From Pseudoruegeria sp. SHC-113 (GTDB lineage Bacteria > Pseudomonadota > Alphaproteobacteria > Rhodobacterales > Rhodobacteraceae): 64,000 nt of DNA. The notes below the pieces were generated by a model, which saw only the letters and a program-made list of their open reading frames with translations, was not told the origin of the DNA and made no database searches. Each line of letters begins with the position of its first letter. Position 1 is the stretch's first letter. The translations under genes and the position numbers were made by a program. Location: positions 2,790,001-2,854,000 of the forward strand of contig NZ_JAHUBR010000001.1 in assembly GCF_025376885.1 (NCBI RefSeq), read 5' to 3'. This document shows, piece after piece, positions 28,932-39,090 of this stretch.

Positions 28932-29552
28932 TTATCCTTCGAGCCCTTGGCCGGGCTTCACATCCACCACGTCCATCGCCTTGGCCGGATCGCGGTACAT
29001 CTGCGCCAGCACGTCCTGACGTTTCACGTCGGGGCGGTGGCGCAGGGTCAGCACGATGGCGCCGATCATGGCAACAAGCAGGATCAGGCCCGCGGCCTGA
29101 AAGAGGTAGATGTAATCGGTGTAGATCAGCCGCCCGAGGGCTTCGGTGTTATGCGCTTCGGAAAGCGCCGGCGTCACGGCGGCGCGCAGGCCTTCGGCCT
29201 GATCGGCAAACTGCCAGACGCCGATCGCAAGCCCGATCTCCATCAGCAGCACCACACCGATCAGAAGCGCCAGCGGCACGAATTTCGCCATCTCCCCGCG
29301 CAGCTCGGCGAAATCCACGTCGAGCATCATCACCACGAAGAGGAAGAGCACCGCCACCGCGCCGACGTAGACGATCACCAGAAGCATGGCGACGAATTCC
29401 GCCCCGAGGATCACGAAGAGCCCAGCGGCCGACAAGAAGGTGAGGATCAGCCAGAGCACCGAATGCACCGGGTTGCGGCTCACGACAACGAAAAGCCCGG
29501 CCACCACAGCGGTGATGGCAAAGACGTAAAAGGCGAAATCGGCGACTGTCAT
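28932..29552 (-). CDS. nuoJ: NADH-quinone oxidoreductase subunit J
   Basis: A 206-residue membrane subunit with five predicted helices. The conserved Tyr-Gly-Ala region is [21 protein letters not shown] (about 60-80), near the quinone channel. The start overlaps the preceding carboxymuconolactone-decarboxylase-like gene by ATGA. An 86-base gap separates it from nuoK; it holds no obvious terminator. Confidence 0.96.
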   Translation of the reverse strand: MTVADFAFYVFAITAVVAGLFVVVSRNPVHSVLWLILTFLSAAGLFVILGAEFVAMLLVIVYVGAVAVLFLFVVMMLDVDFAELRGEMAKFVPLALLIGVVLLMEIGLAIGVWQFADQAEGLRAAVTPALSEAHNTEALGRLIYTDYIYLFQAAGLILLVAMIGAIVLTLRHRPDVKRQDVLAQMYRDPAKAMDVVDVKPGQGLEG

Positions 29553-29980
29553 TGGCTTCCGTCCTCCGCGGAGGCGGCGTCGCCTCCGTCCGTGAATACG
29601 CTCTGGGCGATCTGCAGCGCTTTCGTCATCGCCGGGGTGCCCCCGAACATCGACATCTGCAGGATCACCTCGGCGATCTCCCGCTCGCTCGCGCCGGCTT
29701 CCAGCGCGTGGCGGATGGTGAGCTTGAGTTGCGGCTCGGCCTGCGCGCCCAGCACCGTCATGGCGGCGATGTTCAGCAGAAGGCGCGTCTTGCTGTCGAG
29801 CCCTTCCGGGTTCAGCGTCTTGCCGAAAGCCATCTCCATGAAGCTCTGGGAGAGCGTGGGCATCAGATCCTCAAAACCGGCCGCTTTGGCGTAATTGGCC
29901 ATGGCCGGGTTGAAGGCCTTGGCCATCTCCTGGCTCTGCTCCATGAAGGCTTCGAAGATCTTGGTGAAATCGCTGGTCAT
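29549..29980 (-). CDS. Carboxymuconolactone decarboxylase-like protein without cysteine
   Basis: A 143-residue protein. Residues ~60-130 ([27 protein letters not shown], then [16 protein letters not shown]) match the CMD/AhpD helical fold. The whole protein has no Cys, so it cannot act like AhpD, which depends on a CxxC pair. The first ~30 residues ([19 protein letters not shown]) look phasin-like. It is locked between nuoI and nuoJ by ATGA overlaps on both sides, which suggests a role in complex I expression or assembly rather than aromatic breakdown. Function unknown. Confidence 0.8.
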   Translation of the reverse strand: MTSDFTKIFEAFMEQSQEMAKAFNPAMANYAKAAGFEDLMPTLSQSFMEMAFGKTLNPEGLDSKTRLLLNIAAMTVLGAQAEPQLKLTIRHALEAGASEREIAEVILQMSMFGGTPAMTKALQIAQSVFTDGGDAASAEDGSQ

Positions 29981-30471
29981 CGGTAGGGCGCATCCATTTC
30001 GAGGTTGCGGGCGATCTCGGCTTCCCAGCGCTCACCGTTCGCAAGGAGCTTGTCCTTGTTGTAGAAAAGCTCTTCGCGGGTCTCGGTGGCGAACTCGAAG
30101 TTTGGCCCTTCCACGATGGCATCCACCGGGCAGGCTTCCTGACAGAAGCCGCAGTAGATGCATTTGGTCATGTCGATGTCATACCGCGTGGTGCGGCGGG
30201 AGCCGTCATCGCGCGGCTCGGCATCGATGGTGATCGCCTGCGCCGGGCAGACGGCCTCGCAGAGCTTGCAGGCAATGCAGCGCTCTTCGCCGTTGGGGTA
30301 GCGGCGCAGGGCGTGTTCGCCCCGGAAACGCGGGCTGAGCGGCCCTTTTTCATGGGGGTAGTTCAGCGTCGATTTCGGCGCGAAGAAATACTTCAGCCCG
30401 AGCTTCATGCCCTGCCAGAAATCCTGCAGCAGGAAGTATTTCGCGGCGCGGTTGATGTCGATCTGGGTCAT
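29977..30471 (-). CDS. nuoI: NADH-quinone oxidoreductase subunit I
   Basis: A 164-residue protein carrying the N6a and N6b [4Fe-4S] clusters that pass electrons to NuoB. Cys65, 68, 71, 75 and Cys104, 107, 110, 114 form two CxxCxxCxxxCP motifs. ATG 30471 directly follows the nuoH stop; the frame extends in the open to 30498 but that part overlaps nuoH and is not conserved in character. Confidence 0.97.
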   Translation of the reverse strand: MTQIDINRAAKYFLLQDFWQGMKLGLKYFFAPKSTLNYPHEKGPLSPRFRGEHALRRYPNGEERCIACKLCEAVCPAQAITIDAEPRDDGSRRTTRYDIDMTKCIYCGFCQEACPVDAIVEGPNFEFATETREELFYNKDKLLANGERWEAEIARNLEMDAPYR

Positions 30472-30472
30472 G

Positions 30473-31510
30473 TCAGCCCCCCACGGTCCAGCGGGCATAA
30501 GCGCCCCAGAATGCCCCGAACTGGGCGAAGAAAGCCACGATCACCACCCAAGCGAGCGAGAGCGGCAGGAAGACTTTCCAGCCGATCCGCATCAGTTGGT
30601 CATAGCGGTAGCGCGGCGTGATCGCCTTCACCATGGCGAAGAGGAAGAAAAAGAAGGCCATCTTGGCGACCATCCACAGCGGCCCATCCGGCAGGAAGGG
30701 CACCGGCGAGAGCCAGCCGCCGAAGAACAGCAGCGTGGTAAGCGCGCACATCAGGAAGATGGCGATATATTCGCCGGCCATGAACAGCAGGAAGGGCGTG
30801 GCGGAATATTCCACCTGATAGCCCGCAACGAGCTCGGATTCTGCTTCCGGCAGATCGAAGGGCGGGCGGTTGGTTTCAGCCAGCGCGGAGATGAAGAACA
30901 GGAAAACCATCGGCAGATGCGGCAGCCAGTACCAGCCGAAGAACCCCCAGCCGGTGTCCTGCGCGCGCACGATGTTACCGAAGTTCATCGAACCGGTGGT
31001 GATGATCACCCCGATGATGATCAACCCGATGGAGACCTCGTAGGAGATCATCTGCGCCGCAGAGCGCAGAGAGCCGAGGAAGGGATATTTCGAGTTCGAC
31101 GCCCAACCGCCCATGATCACGCCGTAGACCTCCAGCGAGGAGACGGCGAAGACGTAGAGGATGGCGACGTTGATGTCGGAGAGCACCCAGGTGTCGTTGA
31201 AGGGGATCACCGCCCAGGCGATCATGGCCAGCACGAAGCTTGTCATGGGCGCGAGGAAGAACACGGGCTTATCCGCGCCTGCCGGCACAACCACTTCTTT
31301 TACAACGTATTTCAGCGCATCGGCCACCGATTGCAGCAGGCCGAAGGCGCCCACCACGTTGGGGCCGCGCCGCATCTGGACAGCCGCCCAGATCTTGCGG
31401 TCGCCATAGACGAGGAACAGCAGCGAGATCATCACGAAGCCGATCACCAAGAGGCATTGCGCCACGATGATCAGGGCGATCCCCGGTCCGGTCGAAAAGA
31501 AGTCAGCCAT
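30473..31510 (-). CDS. nuoH: NADH-quinone oxidoreductase subunit H
   Basis: A 345-residue membrane subunit with about eight helices that forms much of the quinone-binding channel. Typical motifs are [19 protein letters not shown] (31-49) and the acidic loop [23 protein letters not shown]. It follows a small lipoprotein gene by six bases and runs almost directly into nuoI. Confidence 0.97.
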   Translation of the reverse strand: MADFFSTGPGIALIIVAQCLLVIGFVMISLLFLVYGDRKIWAAVQMRRGPNVVGAFGLLQSVADALKYVVKEVVVPAGADKPVFFLAPMTSFVLAMIAWAVIPFNDTWVLSDINVAILYVFAVSSLEVYGVIMGGWASNSKYPFLGSLRSAAQMISYEVSIGLIIIGVIITTGSMNFGNIVRAQDTGWGFFGWYWLPHLPMVFLFFISALAETNRPPFDLPEAESELVAGYQVEYSATPFLLFMAGEYIAIFLMCALTTLLFFGGWLSPVPFLPDGPLWMVAKMAFFFFLFAMVKAITPRYRYDQLMRIGWKVFLPLSLAWVVIVAFFAQFGAFWGAYARWTVGG

Positions 31511-31516
31511 TGTCCC

Positions 31517-31912
31517 TCACACCGTCGGTATGCCGGTTTCGGCGCAGGTTTCCACTGCGGCCCCGGCATCGATTGTCTTCAATCCTTCGGGCAGCGCCGG
31601 CGAGATCGTGTAGACGGCATCTCCATACCAGACCCCCCGCTGCTCTGCCACATTCGTGCGCACGTGGCGCGCGTATCTGTAGCCACGGATCACCGTGTAT
31701 TGCGCTGCCGCGCATTCGGCGTATTCCGCCACATCCTGATTGTCCCGCGCGCCCTGCATCGTGACGCGGAAACTCACCAGATCCCCGTCGAGCAGGCGCG
31801 TTTCGATGCCCTGATAGCTGGGCTCGAACGGCAGCTCGTCCCGGCTGACCGGTTCCGGCTCTGCACAGGCCGCCAGCAGGGCTGCGGCAGGTATGGCAAG
31901 CAAGGCCCGCAT
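31517..31912 (-). CDS. Small lipoprotein between nuoG and nuoH
   Basis: A 131-residue predicted lipoprotein: signal peptide 1-15, lipobox LLAAC with Cys16 as the lipidated residue. The mature part has three more Cys, of which two may pair, and no recognised domain. It starts one base after the nuoG stop and ends six bases before nuoH, so it is cotranscribed. A role in complex I biogenesis is only suggested by position. Confidence 0.72.
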   Translation of the reverse strand: MRALLAIPAAALLAACAEPEPVSRDELPFEPSYQGIETRLLDGDLVSFRVTMQGARDNQDVAEYAECAAAQYTVIRGYRYARHVRTNVAEQRGVWYGDAVYTISPALPEGLKTIDAGAAVETCAETGIPTV

Positions 31913-31913
31913 C

Positions 31914-33935
31914 TTATTCCGCCGCCACCTTGCCTTGCGCCCGCTCCGTTGCCAGCGCGGCCAACTCGCCCATCAGCGCCGAGGCGCGGGCGATCGGGTT
32001 CGTCAGGTAGAAGCTGTCCACCGCCGGGGCGAAATCGCCCGCGATCAGCTTACCGGCGCTCAACGAAGCACCTTCGTTCTCGATCACCTCGTCGATCCGC
32101 GCCAGATGCGGCACCGCCTCGATCAGCGCGGTGCGCAACTGCGCGAGGCTGTCGTAAGGCAGCTGTGCGCCGCACTCGGCAGAGAGCGCGCGCAGGATGG
32201 CCCAGTTTTCCTTGGCCTCACCCGGCGCGAAGCCCGCGCGCATGGCAAGCTGCGGGCGGCCTTCGGTGTTGACGAAAAGCCCGTTTTCTTCCGTATATGC
32301 CGCGCCCGGCAGGATCACATCGGCCCGATGCGCGCCACGATCGCCATGGCTGCCCTGATAGATCACGAAGGCCCCTGCGGCGATGTCCAGCTCGTCCGCG
32401 CCGAGGTTGTAGATCACATCCGCACCCTGCACGGCCCCCATGCCATCGGCATTGACGGCACCTACATCCATCGCGCCCACGCGGGCGGCGGCGGTGTGCA
32501 GGATCAGCAGGCCGCTTTCGGTGTTGGCGGCGATCTCCTGCGCGGCGGCCAGAACGGCTGCCCCGTCTTCGCCTTGCAAGGCACCCTGCCCCACGATCAC
32601 GAGCGAGGCCTTGGCCTTGATCTCCGCATCGCCGCCCATGGCGACGACCTTCTCAAGCGCGGCGCGATCGGCACCGGCGTGATAGTAATTATACGTCAGA
32701 TCAACGGCTTGCCCCACAAGCGCCACTTCCGCGCCGCGCGCCCAGGCGCGGCGGATGCGGGCGTTAAGCACTGGCGCTTCCTCGCGCGGGTTGGTGCCGA
32801 TCAGTAGGATCCGCTCTGCCGCGTCGATGTCCTCGATGGCCGCCGTGCCCACATAAGCAGCACGGTTGCCAGCGGGCAGTTTCGCCCCGTCGGTGCGGCA
32901 TTCCACAACGCCCCCCTTGGCCTCAACGAGCCCTTTCAGCGCGAAAGCGGCCTCGACCGGGGCCAGATCACCCACGAGGCCCACGAGTTTTTGCGCGCCG
33001 TTGATCGCTTCAGCCGCCTTGGCGAGCGCCTCGCCCCATGTGGAGGGCTTGAGCTTGCCGTCCACCCGGACATAGGGCTTATCGAGCCGCTGGCGGCGCA
33101 ACCCGTCCCAGACGAAACGCGTCTTGTCGGAGATCCACTCCTCGTTCACGCCGTCATGGTTGCGCGGCAGCATCCGCATCACTTCGCGGCCCTTGGTGTC
33201 CACCCGGATGTTGGAACCGAGCGCATCCATCACGTCGATTGTTTCGGTCTTCGTCAGCTCCCAGGGCCGCGCCGTGAAGGCGTAGGGCTTGGAGGTGAGC
33301 GCGCCCACGGGGCAGAGATCGATGATGTTGCCCTGCAGGTTGCTGTCGAGCGTCTGGTTCAGGTAGCTCGTGATCTCGGCATCCTCGCCCCGGCCCGTCT
33401 GGCCCATCTGGGTGATGCCGGCCACTTCGGTGGTGAAGCGCACGCAGCGGGTGCAGGAGATGCAGCGCGTCATGTGGGTTTCCACAAGCGGGCCGAGGTT
33501 CAGATCCTCCACCGCGCGCTTGGGCTCGCGGAAGCGGGAGAAATCAACACCATAGGCCATGGCCTGATCCTGCAGATCACATTCGCCGCCCTGATCGCAG
33601 ATCGGGCAATCCAGCGGGTGGTTGATCAGGAGGAACTCCATCACGCCCTCGCGGGCCTTCTTGACCATGGGCGAGTTGGTTTTCACCACCGGCGGCGCGC
33701 CTTCCGGCCCCGGGCGCAGATCGCGCACCTGCATCGCGCAGGAGGCGGCGGGCTTGGGCGGTCCGCCCACAACTTCCACAAGGCACATGCGGCAGTTGCC
33801 CGCGATGGAGAGCCGCTCGTGGTAGCAGAAGCGCGGGATCTCGATCCCGGCCTCTTCGCAGGCCTGGATCAGCGTCATCGCCGGATCCACCTCGATCTCC
33901 TGATCGTCGATGATGATTTTGCGCAGATCGGTCAT
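31914..33935 (-). CDS. nuoG: NADH-quinone oxidoreductase subunit G
   Basis: The 673-residue iron-sulfur subunit of the peripheral arm. The N-terminal ~240 residues bind clusters N1b, N5 and N4: [15 protein letters not shown] (37-51), the His-Cys site [22 protein letters not shown] (about 102-123) and [10 protein letters not shown] (about 158-167). The remainder is the degenerate molybdopterin-oxidoreductase-like domain, shorter than in E. coli, as in mitochondrial-type complex I. It overlaps the upstream DUF3291 gene by ATGA. Confidence 0.97.
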   Translation of the reverse strand: MTDLRKIIIDDQEIEVDPAMTLIQACEEAGIEIPRFCYHERLSIAGNCRMCLVEVVGGPPKPAASCAMQVRDLRPGPEGAPPVVKTNSPMVKKAREGVMEFLLINHPLDCPICDQGGECDLQDQAMAYGVDFSRFREPKRAVEDLNLGPLVETHMTRCISCTRCVRFTTEVAGITQMGQTGRGEDAEITSYLNQTLDSNLQGNIIDLCPVGALTSKPYAFTARPWELTKTETIDVMDALGSNIRVDTKGREVMRMLPRNHDGVNEEWISDKTRFVWDGLRRQRLDKPYVRVDGKLKPSTWGEALAKAAEAINGAQKLVGLVGDLAPVEAAFALKGLVEAKGGVVECRTDGAKLPAGNRAAYVGTAAIEDIDAAERILLIGTNPREEAPVLNARIRRAWARGAEVALVGQAVDLTYNYYHAGADRAALEKVVAMGGDAEIKAKASLVIVGQGALQGEDGAAVLAAAQEIAANTESGLLILHTAAARVGAMDVGAVNADGMGAVQGADVIYNLGADELDIAAGAFVIYQGSHGDRGAHRADVILPGAAYTEENGLFVNTEGRPQLAMRAGFAPGEAKENWAILRALSAECGAQLPYDSLAQLRTALIEAVPHLARIDEVIENEGASLSAGKLIAGDFAPAVDSFYLTNPIARASALMGELAALATERAQGKVAAE

Positions 33936-34408
33936 ACCGCCTCCGTCCCTGAGCTCATGTGGCTCAAATATTTGAAATCATAGGCCGCGTCGCTTGCGCC
34001 ATTGGTCGCGAGCTCCGAAAGGCGCGCCTTGCCCTCGGCCAGCGTCGGCCGGTGCCCGGCGCGGATTGGCCAGATCACGTAGGTTGGCTCATCGATTTTA
34101 GCGAACCACTCGTCGCGACGGGCAAGGAACTTGCCATGCAGCGTATCGTGCACAAAGGCCGAAAGCGCCGCCGGCGTTTCCCACACTGAGAGCGTCGCCA
34201 CGACACGCGGATCCGCGTCCAACACCTGTGCAGGCGCGTTTTCCGGCGTTGTCATATCCGCGTCCGTCAAACGCCAAACAAAGCCCTTGGCCCTATCAGC
34301 GATGCCGTTCACAGTGTCCAGCGCGTTCACAAAAGGGGCCACGCGAGGATTATCCACCTCGCCCAGAAGCCGCCCCCAGTTCATCTGGGCCACGTGATAT
34401 GCAGGCAT
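33932..34408 (-). CDS. DUF3291 family protein
   Basis: A 158-residue soluble protein that I assign to DUF3291 (antibiotic-biosynthesis-monooxygenase-like fold) on motifs [13 protein letters not shown] near the N-terminus, [21 protein letters not shown] and the C-terminal DFKYLS. ATG 34408 is preferred because GAGGGG lies eight bases upstream; a GTG at 34417 overlaps the preceding stop. It overlaps nuoG by four bases. A catalytic role is not established, and why it sits in the nuo cluster is unknown. Confidence 0.75.
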   Translation of the reverse strand: MPAYHVAQMNWGRLLGEVDNPRVAPFVNALDTVNGIADRAKGFVWRLTDADMTTPENAPAQVLDADPRVVATLSVWETPAALSAFVHDTLHGKFLARRDEWFAKIDEPTYVIWPIRAGHRPTLAEGKARLSELATNGASDAAYDFKYLSHMSSGTEAV

Positions 34409-34413
34409 CGCGC

Positions 34414-34764
34414 TCACCCCTCGCAGCGCCCGGCAAAAGTGATGCCGCCTTCCACGATGGACAGCTGGCCCAGCGGCGTGTCGGGGCCGACGCGCCAGTC
34501 GATCTCGGAGGAGCCGTAATACTTGATGCAGTGGCGCACGCCCTCGTGCCGCGCGGCCTCCTTGGCCCCTTCCAGAGAAGAGGCCGCAGGCGACACGCGC
34601 ACGGTGAAATCCCGCCGCGCCTTGCGCTCGCTGCTCACCTTCGTCTTGAAGGCCACGCCGTCGTACAACTGTTTGGGCGTGTTGCTGCAGGCCGCCATCA
34701 GCGCCAGCACGGCAAAGCCCAGCGTGGCTTTTACAAGCATCGATTTGCGGTCAGCCATCATCAT
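34414..34764 (-). CDS. Small predicted lipoprotein between the methyltransferase and DUF3291 genes
   Basis: A 116-residue protein with a signal peptide ending in lipobox LMAAC (Cys26 from ATG 34764). The mature part has two Cys that could form a disulfide and no recognised domain. The start lies one base after the methyltransferase stop, among three consecutive ATG codons. It is the second lipoprotein inside the nuo cluster. Confidence 0.65.
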   Translation of the reverse strand: MMMADRKSMLVKATLGFAVLALMAACSNTPKQLYDGVAFKTKVSSERKARRDFTVRVSPAASSLEGAKEAARHEGVRHCIKYYGSSEIDWRVGPDTPLGQLSIVEGGITFAGRCEG

Positions 34765-34765
34765 C

Positions 34766-35473
34766 TCAACGCACCTTCGAGAACGTCGGCGGATGGCCTT
34801 CGTTCTTCTCCAGAACAACCATGGAATCATGCACATGGATCGCGCTCACCTTGCCCTCGAACTCGGGGTGCGGCGGCTCGCCGGGGTAGTACCAGCGATG
34901 CATGTCGTCGATCATATCCCTGATCTGGTTGAAGAAATTATCCTTATTGCCCCGCCCACCGCCGAAGCCGCGATAGTAGCTCGTGTGCAGATCCTCGATC
35001 AGGTAGAGCCCACCGTCCTCCAAGAGCGGAAACAGCACCTCAAGGCTCTTCTTGATGTGGGGCATCATGTGGGAGCCGTCGTCCAGCACCACATCGATGC
35101 CGCCCATCTCCTCCACCACGCTGCGCAGAAATTCGGGATCGTCCTGCGATCCGATCCGCACCTGCCCGTCCTGCCCGTCAAAGGCACGGCAGTTCTCGTT
35201 GATGTCGACACCGAAAATATGCGCCTCCGGCCCGAAGAACTTGCGCCAGAGCTGCAGGCTGCCGCCCTTGGCCACGCCGATCTCAAGGAATCGAAATCCG
35301 GTGCCGCGATACTGGCTCAGGTAGCGCTCATAAAGCGGGATGTAATGGTGCCACTTCGAGACGGAGCGCTTCTTGTTCTCCGCAAAGATGCGCGCCAGAT
35401 CGCCTTCGTATCCGTATTTTTCACGGATGTCGGAGACGATATCGCCGTCGGCAGGAAAGAGAAACTTCTTCAA
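34766..35473 (-). CDS. Class I SAM-dependent methyltransferase (macrocin-O-methyltransferase-like)
   Basis: A 235-residue protein. Motif I is LEIGVAKGGS (63-72), followed by the acidic FGVDINE and VVLDDGSHMMPH, a pattern of sugar or antibiotic O-methyltransferases of the macrocin/CmcI-like group. The start is TTG 35473, five bases after the nuoF stop, with GGAG at the right distance. It lies in the nuo operon together with a sulfotransferase and a glycosyltransferase-like gene. The substrate is unknown; a glycan or natural product is plausible, complex I itself is less so. Confidence 0.78.
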   Translation of the reverse strand: MKKFLFPADGDIVSDIREKYGYEGDLARIFAENKKRSVSKWHHYIPLYERYLSQYRGTGFRFLEIGVAKGGSLQLWRKFFGPEAHIFGVDINENCRAFDGQDGQVRIGSQDDPEFLRSVVEEMGGIDVVLDDGSHMMPHIKKSLEVLFPLLEDGGLYLIEDLHTSYYRGFGGGRGNKDNFFNQIRDMIDDMHRWYYPGEPPHPEFEGKVSAIHVHDSMVVLEKNEGHPPTFSKVR

Positions 35474-35478
35474 CAGGC

Positions 35479-36774
35479 CTACTCCGCCGCCACCGCGCTG
35501 ACGCGGCCCGACCGTTTGTGCTTGATGCGATCCTCGATCTCGTCGCGGAAGTGGCGGATCAAGCCCTGGATCGGCCAGGCGGCCGCATCGCCAAGGGCGC
35601 AGATCGTGTGGCCTTCGACCTGCTTCGTAACATCAAGCAGCATGTCGATCTCTTCCGGCTCGGCATCGCCGCGCACGAGGCGGTCCATCACGCGCATCAT
35701 CCAGCCGGTGCCTTCTCGGCAAGGCGTGCACTGGCCACAGCTTTCGTGCTTGTAGAATTTGCTCAACCGCCAGATCGCCTTGATCACATCGGTGGACTGA
35801 TCCATCACGATCACCGCCGCCGTGCCAAGCCCCGAGCGCTGCTCGCGCAGCCAGTCGAAATCCATGATCGCATCCGTCGCGATGTCTTTTGGCAGCAGCG
35901 GCACGGAGGATCCGCCTGGAATCACCGCTTTCAGGTTGTCCCAACCGCCGCGCACGCCGCCGCAGTGACGGTCCAGCAATTCGCGCAGCGGGATCGACAT
36001 CGCCTCTTCCACCACGCAGGGGTTGTTGACGTGGCCGGAGATGGCAAACAGCTTGGTGCCAGCGTTGTTGGGCCGCCCGAAGGAGGCAAACCAATCCGCG
36101 CCGCGCCGCAGGATCGTGGGGATCACGGCGATGGATTCCACGTTGTTCACCGTGGTCGGGCAGCCATAGAGCCCCGCGCCGGCCGGGAACGGCGGCTTCA
36201 TGCGCGGCATGCCCTTTTTGCCCTCAAGGCTTTCGATCAGCGCGGTTTCCTCGCCGCAGATATAGGCGCCCGCCCCGTGATGCAGATAGAGATCGAAATC
36301 CCAGCCCGACCCGGCGGCGTTCTTGCCCAGAAGCCCGTCGTCATAGGCTTCGTCGATCGCGGCCTGCAGACATTCGCGCTCGCGGATGAACTCGCCGCGG
36401 ATGTAGATGTAGCAGGCGTGCGCGCCCATGGCGAAAGAAGCGATCAGCGCGCCTTCGATCAGCGTGTGCGGATCGTGGCGCATGATCTCGCGATCCTTGC
36501 AGGTGCCGGGCTCGGATTCATCGGCGTTGATCACAAGGTACGACGGGCGGCCATCGCTCTCCTTCGGCATGAAGGACCACTTCAGCCCAGTGGGGAAACC
36601 CGCGCCACCCCGGCCACGCAGGCCAGAGGCCTTCGCTTCATTGATGATCCAGTCCCGACCCTTCTTGATCAGATCGCCCGTGCCATCCCAATGGCCACGC
36701 TTCTTCGCGCCCGCCAGCGTGCGCTCGTGCATGCCGTAGATATTGGTGAAGATCCGATCCTTGTCCGTCAGCAT
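35479..36774 (-). CDS. nuoF: NADH-quinone oxidoreductase subunit F
   Basis: The 431-residue NADH-binding subunit with FMN and cluster N3. [13 protein letters not shown] (51-63) is the nucleotide/FMN loop, [13 protein letters not shown] follows near 92, and the [4Fe-4S] ligands are in [13 protein letters not shown] near 350 plus one Cys near 400. Four bases separate it from the upstream DUF5337-like gene. Confidence 0.97.
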   Translation of the reverse strand: MLTDKDRIFTNIYGMHERTLAGAKKRGHWDGTGDLIKKGRDWIINEAKASGLRGRGGAGFPTGLKWSFMPKESDGRPSYLVINADESEPGTCKDREIMRHDPHTLIEGALIASFAMGAHACYIYIRGEFIRERECLQAAIDEAYDDGLLGKNAAGSGWDFDLYLHHGAGAYICGEETALIESLEGKKGMPRMKPPFPAGAGLYGCPTTVNNVESIAVIPTILRRGADWFASFGRPNNAGTKLFAISGHVNNPCVVEEAMSIPLRELLDRHCGGVRGGWDNLKAVIPGGSSVPLLPKDIATDAIMDFDWLREQRSGLGTAAVIVMDQSTDVIKAIWRLSKFYKHESCGQCTPCREGTGWMMRVMDRLVRGDAEPEEIDMLLDVTKQVEGHTICALGDAAAWPIQGLIRHFRDEIEDRIKHKRSGRVSAVAAE

Positions 36775-36778
36775 CGTC

Positions 36779-37009
36779 TTATCCTTCGTTGTCCCGGCGC
36801 TTGCGCCAGATCTGATAGGTTACCACCAGCGCCCAGAAAAATCCGGCCAGCGCGGCAAGGTCGAAGAGGAACACGTAGCGGGCCTCTAGCCCCAGACGGG
36901 GGCCCGCCCATTGCGCGCCGAGCCACAGCAGCATGGTGACGGCAATCACGACGCCCACCACGCGCGACTGGCGCGCCAATGCCTTATCCTGCTCGGACGG
37001 GCCGCTCAT
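36779..37009 (-). CDS. Small two-helix membrane protein (DUF5337-like)
   Basis: A 76-residue protein with two membrane helices (about 18-37 and 45-64) and a charged C-terminus. Size and position, directly before nuoF, recall the DUF5337 family of Rhodobacterales; the family name is from memory. It overlaps the preceding HhH gene by ATGA. It may be a complex I accessory or assembly protein. Confidence 0.7.
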   Translation of the reverse strand: MSGPSEQDKALARQSRVVGVVIAVTMLLWLGAQWAGPRLGLEARYVFLFDLAALAGFFWALVVTYQIWRKRRDNEG

Positions 37010-37794
37010 TGGCCACCCTCCGCGCCAATCATCTCGCGCGCCTGTTCGACCCAGCGTTGCCGCGCGATCCGGTCTTTCTTGTTGATGCCGAGCGCCTCGG
37101 TCAGCTTTGCCACTGCAGTTTCATCCAGCGCCGCGATCTGGGCGAGCGTGGTGATACCTTCCTCCTGCAGCTTCTCCAGCATCGGGCCCTGAATGCCTTT
37201 GATGCGCAGAAGCTCGCTGTCATCGGCGGCTGCAGGCGCCTCCGAGCTGGCGGCGGGCGGCGTGTAGCGCCATGTGCCCTTGCGCGCGGCCAGTTCCTGC
37301 TCACCGGCCAGCAGTGTAGAGGCAAGCGGCGCGGCCTCGGCCTTGGGCTCGGGCGCAGTTTCAGGGTCTGGAGCGGGGGCCTGTTCGGCGGGGGCTGCGG
37401 CGGTTGTTTCCAGCGAGGCTTCGGGCATCGGCTCCGGCTCGGGTTCAGGCGTGGGCTCGGGCTCTGGTTCCGGCACAGTCTCAGGGTCCGAAACCGGGGC
37501 CTCGGCCTTCGGCTCGATCTGGCTGCGGACGGCATCCATCACGGCGGCGTCTTCGGCTTCCGCCTGCGGCTCCGGGCGCGGATCGGCCAGCGACGCCTCA
37601 ACGGCCGCGCTGGCCTCGCGCATAGCCTCGGCCACGGCGGTTTCGCCTGCGGGGCCACCGAAGAGGCGGCTCAGCACCAGCCCGCCCAAGGCGAACACAA
37701 CGAGCCCGGCCGAGATCCCCAGCGATCCGCCAAGCACCAGCCACACGATGAGGCCCGCACCAAGAGCAATGGCCCAGTATTTTGCTTTGGTCAT
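37006..37794 (-). CDS. Membrane-anchored protein with acidic Pro-rich linker and C-terminal HhH domain
   Basis: A 262-residue protein. Residues 5-45 form two short membrane segments, residues ~70-190 are a low-complexity linker rich in Pro, Glu and Ala, and residues ~193-262 form a helix-hairpin-helix-like domain (LLRIKGIQGPMLEKLQEEGI). The HhH part resembles the C-terminal extension of NuoE encoded just upstream ([20 protein letters not shown]), including a basic RxxWxxQA ending. It overlaps the DUF5337-like gene. It may tether or bind a partner shared with NuoE; DNA binding is possible but less likely in this setting. Confidence 0.75.
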   Translation of the reverse strand: MTKAKYWAIALGAGLIVWLVLGGSLGISAGLVVFALGGLVLSRLFGGPAGETAVAEAMREASAAVEASLADPRPEPQAEAEDAAVMDAVRSQIEPKAEAPVSDPETVPEPEPEPTPEPEPEPMPEASLETTAAAPAEQAPAPDPETAPEPKAEAAPLASTLLAGEQELAARKGTWRYTPPAASSEAPAAADDSELLRIKGIQGPMLEKLQEEGITTLAQIAALDETAVAKLTEALGINKKDRIARQRWVEQAREMIGAEGGQ

Positions 37795-37943
37795 ATTCCC
37801 GTTCCCCCGTTGATGCTTTCACGTTTCATGACAAGGGCATAGCACAGACGGGCTGCGCATGCGCCAACAAGCGCCTGCCGATGTCCGTTCTGCCGTGTGG
37901 CTGCCCTCAACGTGATCACTCCTCTTGCGGAAACGGGCGCGCC

Positions 37944-39011
37944 TTAAGCGCTGCCCTTCTCGGTTGCGAAGGCTTTCGCCTGGTCGATCCAGCCGTCACG
38001 CTCGATGCGGCCCTTGAACTTCAGCCGGGCGTCCACCCAGGCCACCTCCCCTTTGCCCCATTTGGCTATCTGCTCGAAATGATAGATGCCCATGTCGTTG
38101 AGCAGGGCTTCAAGCTTCGGCCCCACGCCCTTGAGCCGCTTCAGATCATCCGCACCGCCAGCCCCGGCTGACGTCAGCAACTCCGGCTGAACCTCGTCCG
38201 CCGCTGCCGGGCTTTCGGTTTCCACCGCGGGGGCTTTTTGCGCAGCTTTCGCAGCCTTTTCAGGCGCGGGTTTCGCCGGTTTCTTCGGCGTCTTGCCCTT
38301 GCCGCTGTCAAGCCACGGCGTGATCAGCGGCACTTCGGTGCCATCGATGCGCTTGATGGTGTCGCCCAGATCGGTGGCCAGTTGCACCGAGCCATTGCTC
38401 GCCGCGCGGCCCTCGGCCCCTTCGGCAAGGCTTGTCAGGCCCGACAGCGGCTCCGCCGCATAACGGCCGTTCTGCGGGCCGGGCCGGGGCACGTCACCGG
38501 CGCGGAAGGCGTCGATCATCGCGGCGAAGCCTTCCGCCGTGAGATCCTCGTAGAAATCCTTGCCGATCTGCGCCATCGGCGCATTGGTGCACGCCCCGAG
38601 GCACTCGACCTCTTCCCAGGAGAGCTTGCCGTCCTCGGAAATCTGATGCGCTTTAGGCGCGATCTTTTCCTTGCAAACCGCAATCAGATCTTCCGCGCCG
38701 CAGATCATGCAGGACGTGGTGCCGCAAATCTGGATATGGGCCACCTCGCCCACCGGCTGCAGCTGGAACATAAAGTAAAACGTCGCCACTTCCAGCGCGC
38801 GGATATGGGCCATGCCCAGCATATCAGCCACGGCCTCGATGGCGGGTTTGGACAGCCAGCCCTCCTGCTCCTGCGCGCGCCAGAGGAGCGGGATGATCGC
38901 GGAGGCCTGACGGCCTTCGGGAAACTTCGTCATCTGGGCCTCGGCCCAGGCCTGGTTTTCCGGCGTGAAGGCGAAGCTTTCGGGTTGATCCGGGTGAAGA
39001 CGGCGCAGCAT
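37944..39011 (-). CDS. nuoE: NADH-quinone oxidoreductase subunit E with C-terminal HhH extension
   Basis: The thioredoxin-fold [2Fe-2S] (N1a) subunit. Ligands are Cys96, Cys101, Cys137 and Cys141. At 355 residues it is about twice the usual ~160-240. After residue ~180 comes a variable region, a Lys/Ala/Pro-rich linker (238-280) and an HhH-like domain (288-348). ATG 39011 is chosen because AAGGGGG lies six bases upstream; the frame is open further back, but through an intergenic repeat and nuoD. An 80-base gap with repeat copy C separates it from nuoD. Confidence 0.95.
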   Translation of the reverse strand: MLRRLHPDQPESFAFTPENQAWAEAQMTKFPEGRQASAIIPLLWRAQEQEGWLSKPAIEAVADMLGMAHIRALEVATFYFMFQLQPVGEVAHIQICGTTSCMICGAEDLIAVCKEKIAPKAHQISEDGKLSWEEVECLGACTNAPMAQIGKDFYEDLTAEGFAAMIDAFRAGDVPRPGPQNGRYAAEPLSGLTSLAEGAEGRAASNGSVQLATDLGDTIKRIDGTEVPLITPWLDSGKGKTPKKPAKPAPEKAAKAAQKAPAVETESPAAADEVQPELLTSAGAGGADDLKRLKGVGPKLEALLNDMGIYHFEQIAKWGKGEVAWVDARLKFKGRIERDGWIDQAKAFATEKGSA

Positions 39012-39046
39012 CACTTGCCCCCTTTGAGCCCGTGACGGCGGCGGGA

Positions 39047-39083
39047 GCCTCCGGCGGGGATATTTCTGGTCAGAAGATGGGAG
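39047..39083. repeat. Dispersed repeat, partial copy C, between nuoD and nuoE
   Basis: GCCTCCGGCGGGGATATTT followed by CTGGTCAGAAGATGGGAG matches the left half of copy A (GGGATATTTCGGGTCAGAAGATGGGG) and the start of copy E. It lies in the 80-base gap between two nuo genes, so it is transcribed as part of the nuo mRNA. Confidence 0.75.
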
Positions 39084-39090
39084 AGGCCGC

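Noticed and set aside
30407-32272. A 621-codon plus-strand open frame opposite nuoG-nuoH
   Set aside because: Overlaps several certain nuo genes and shows only low-complexity His/Arg/Gln-rich sequence.
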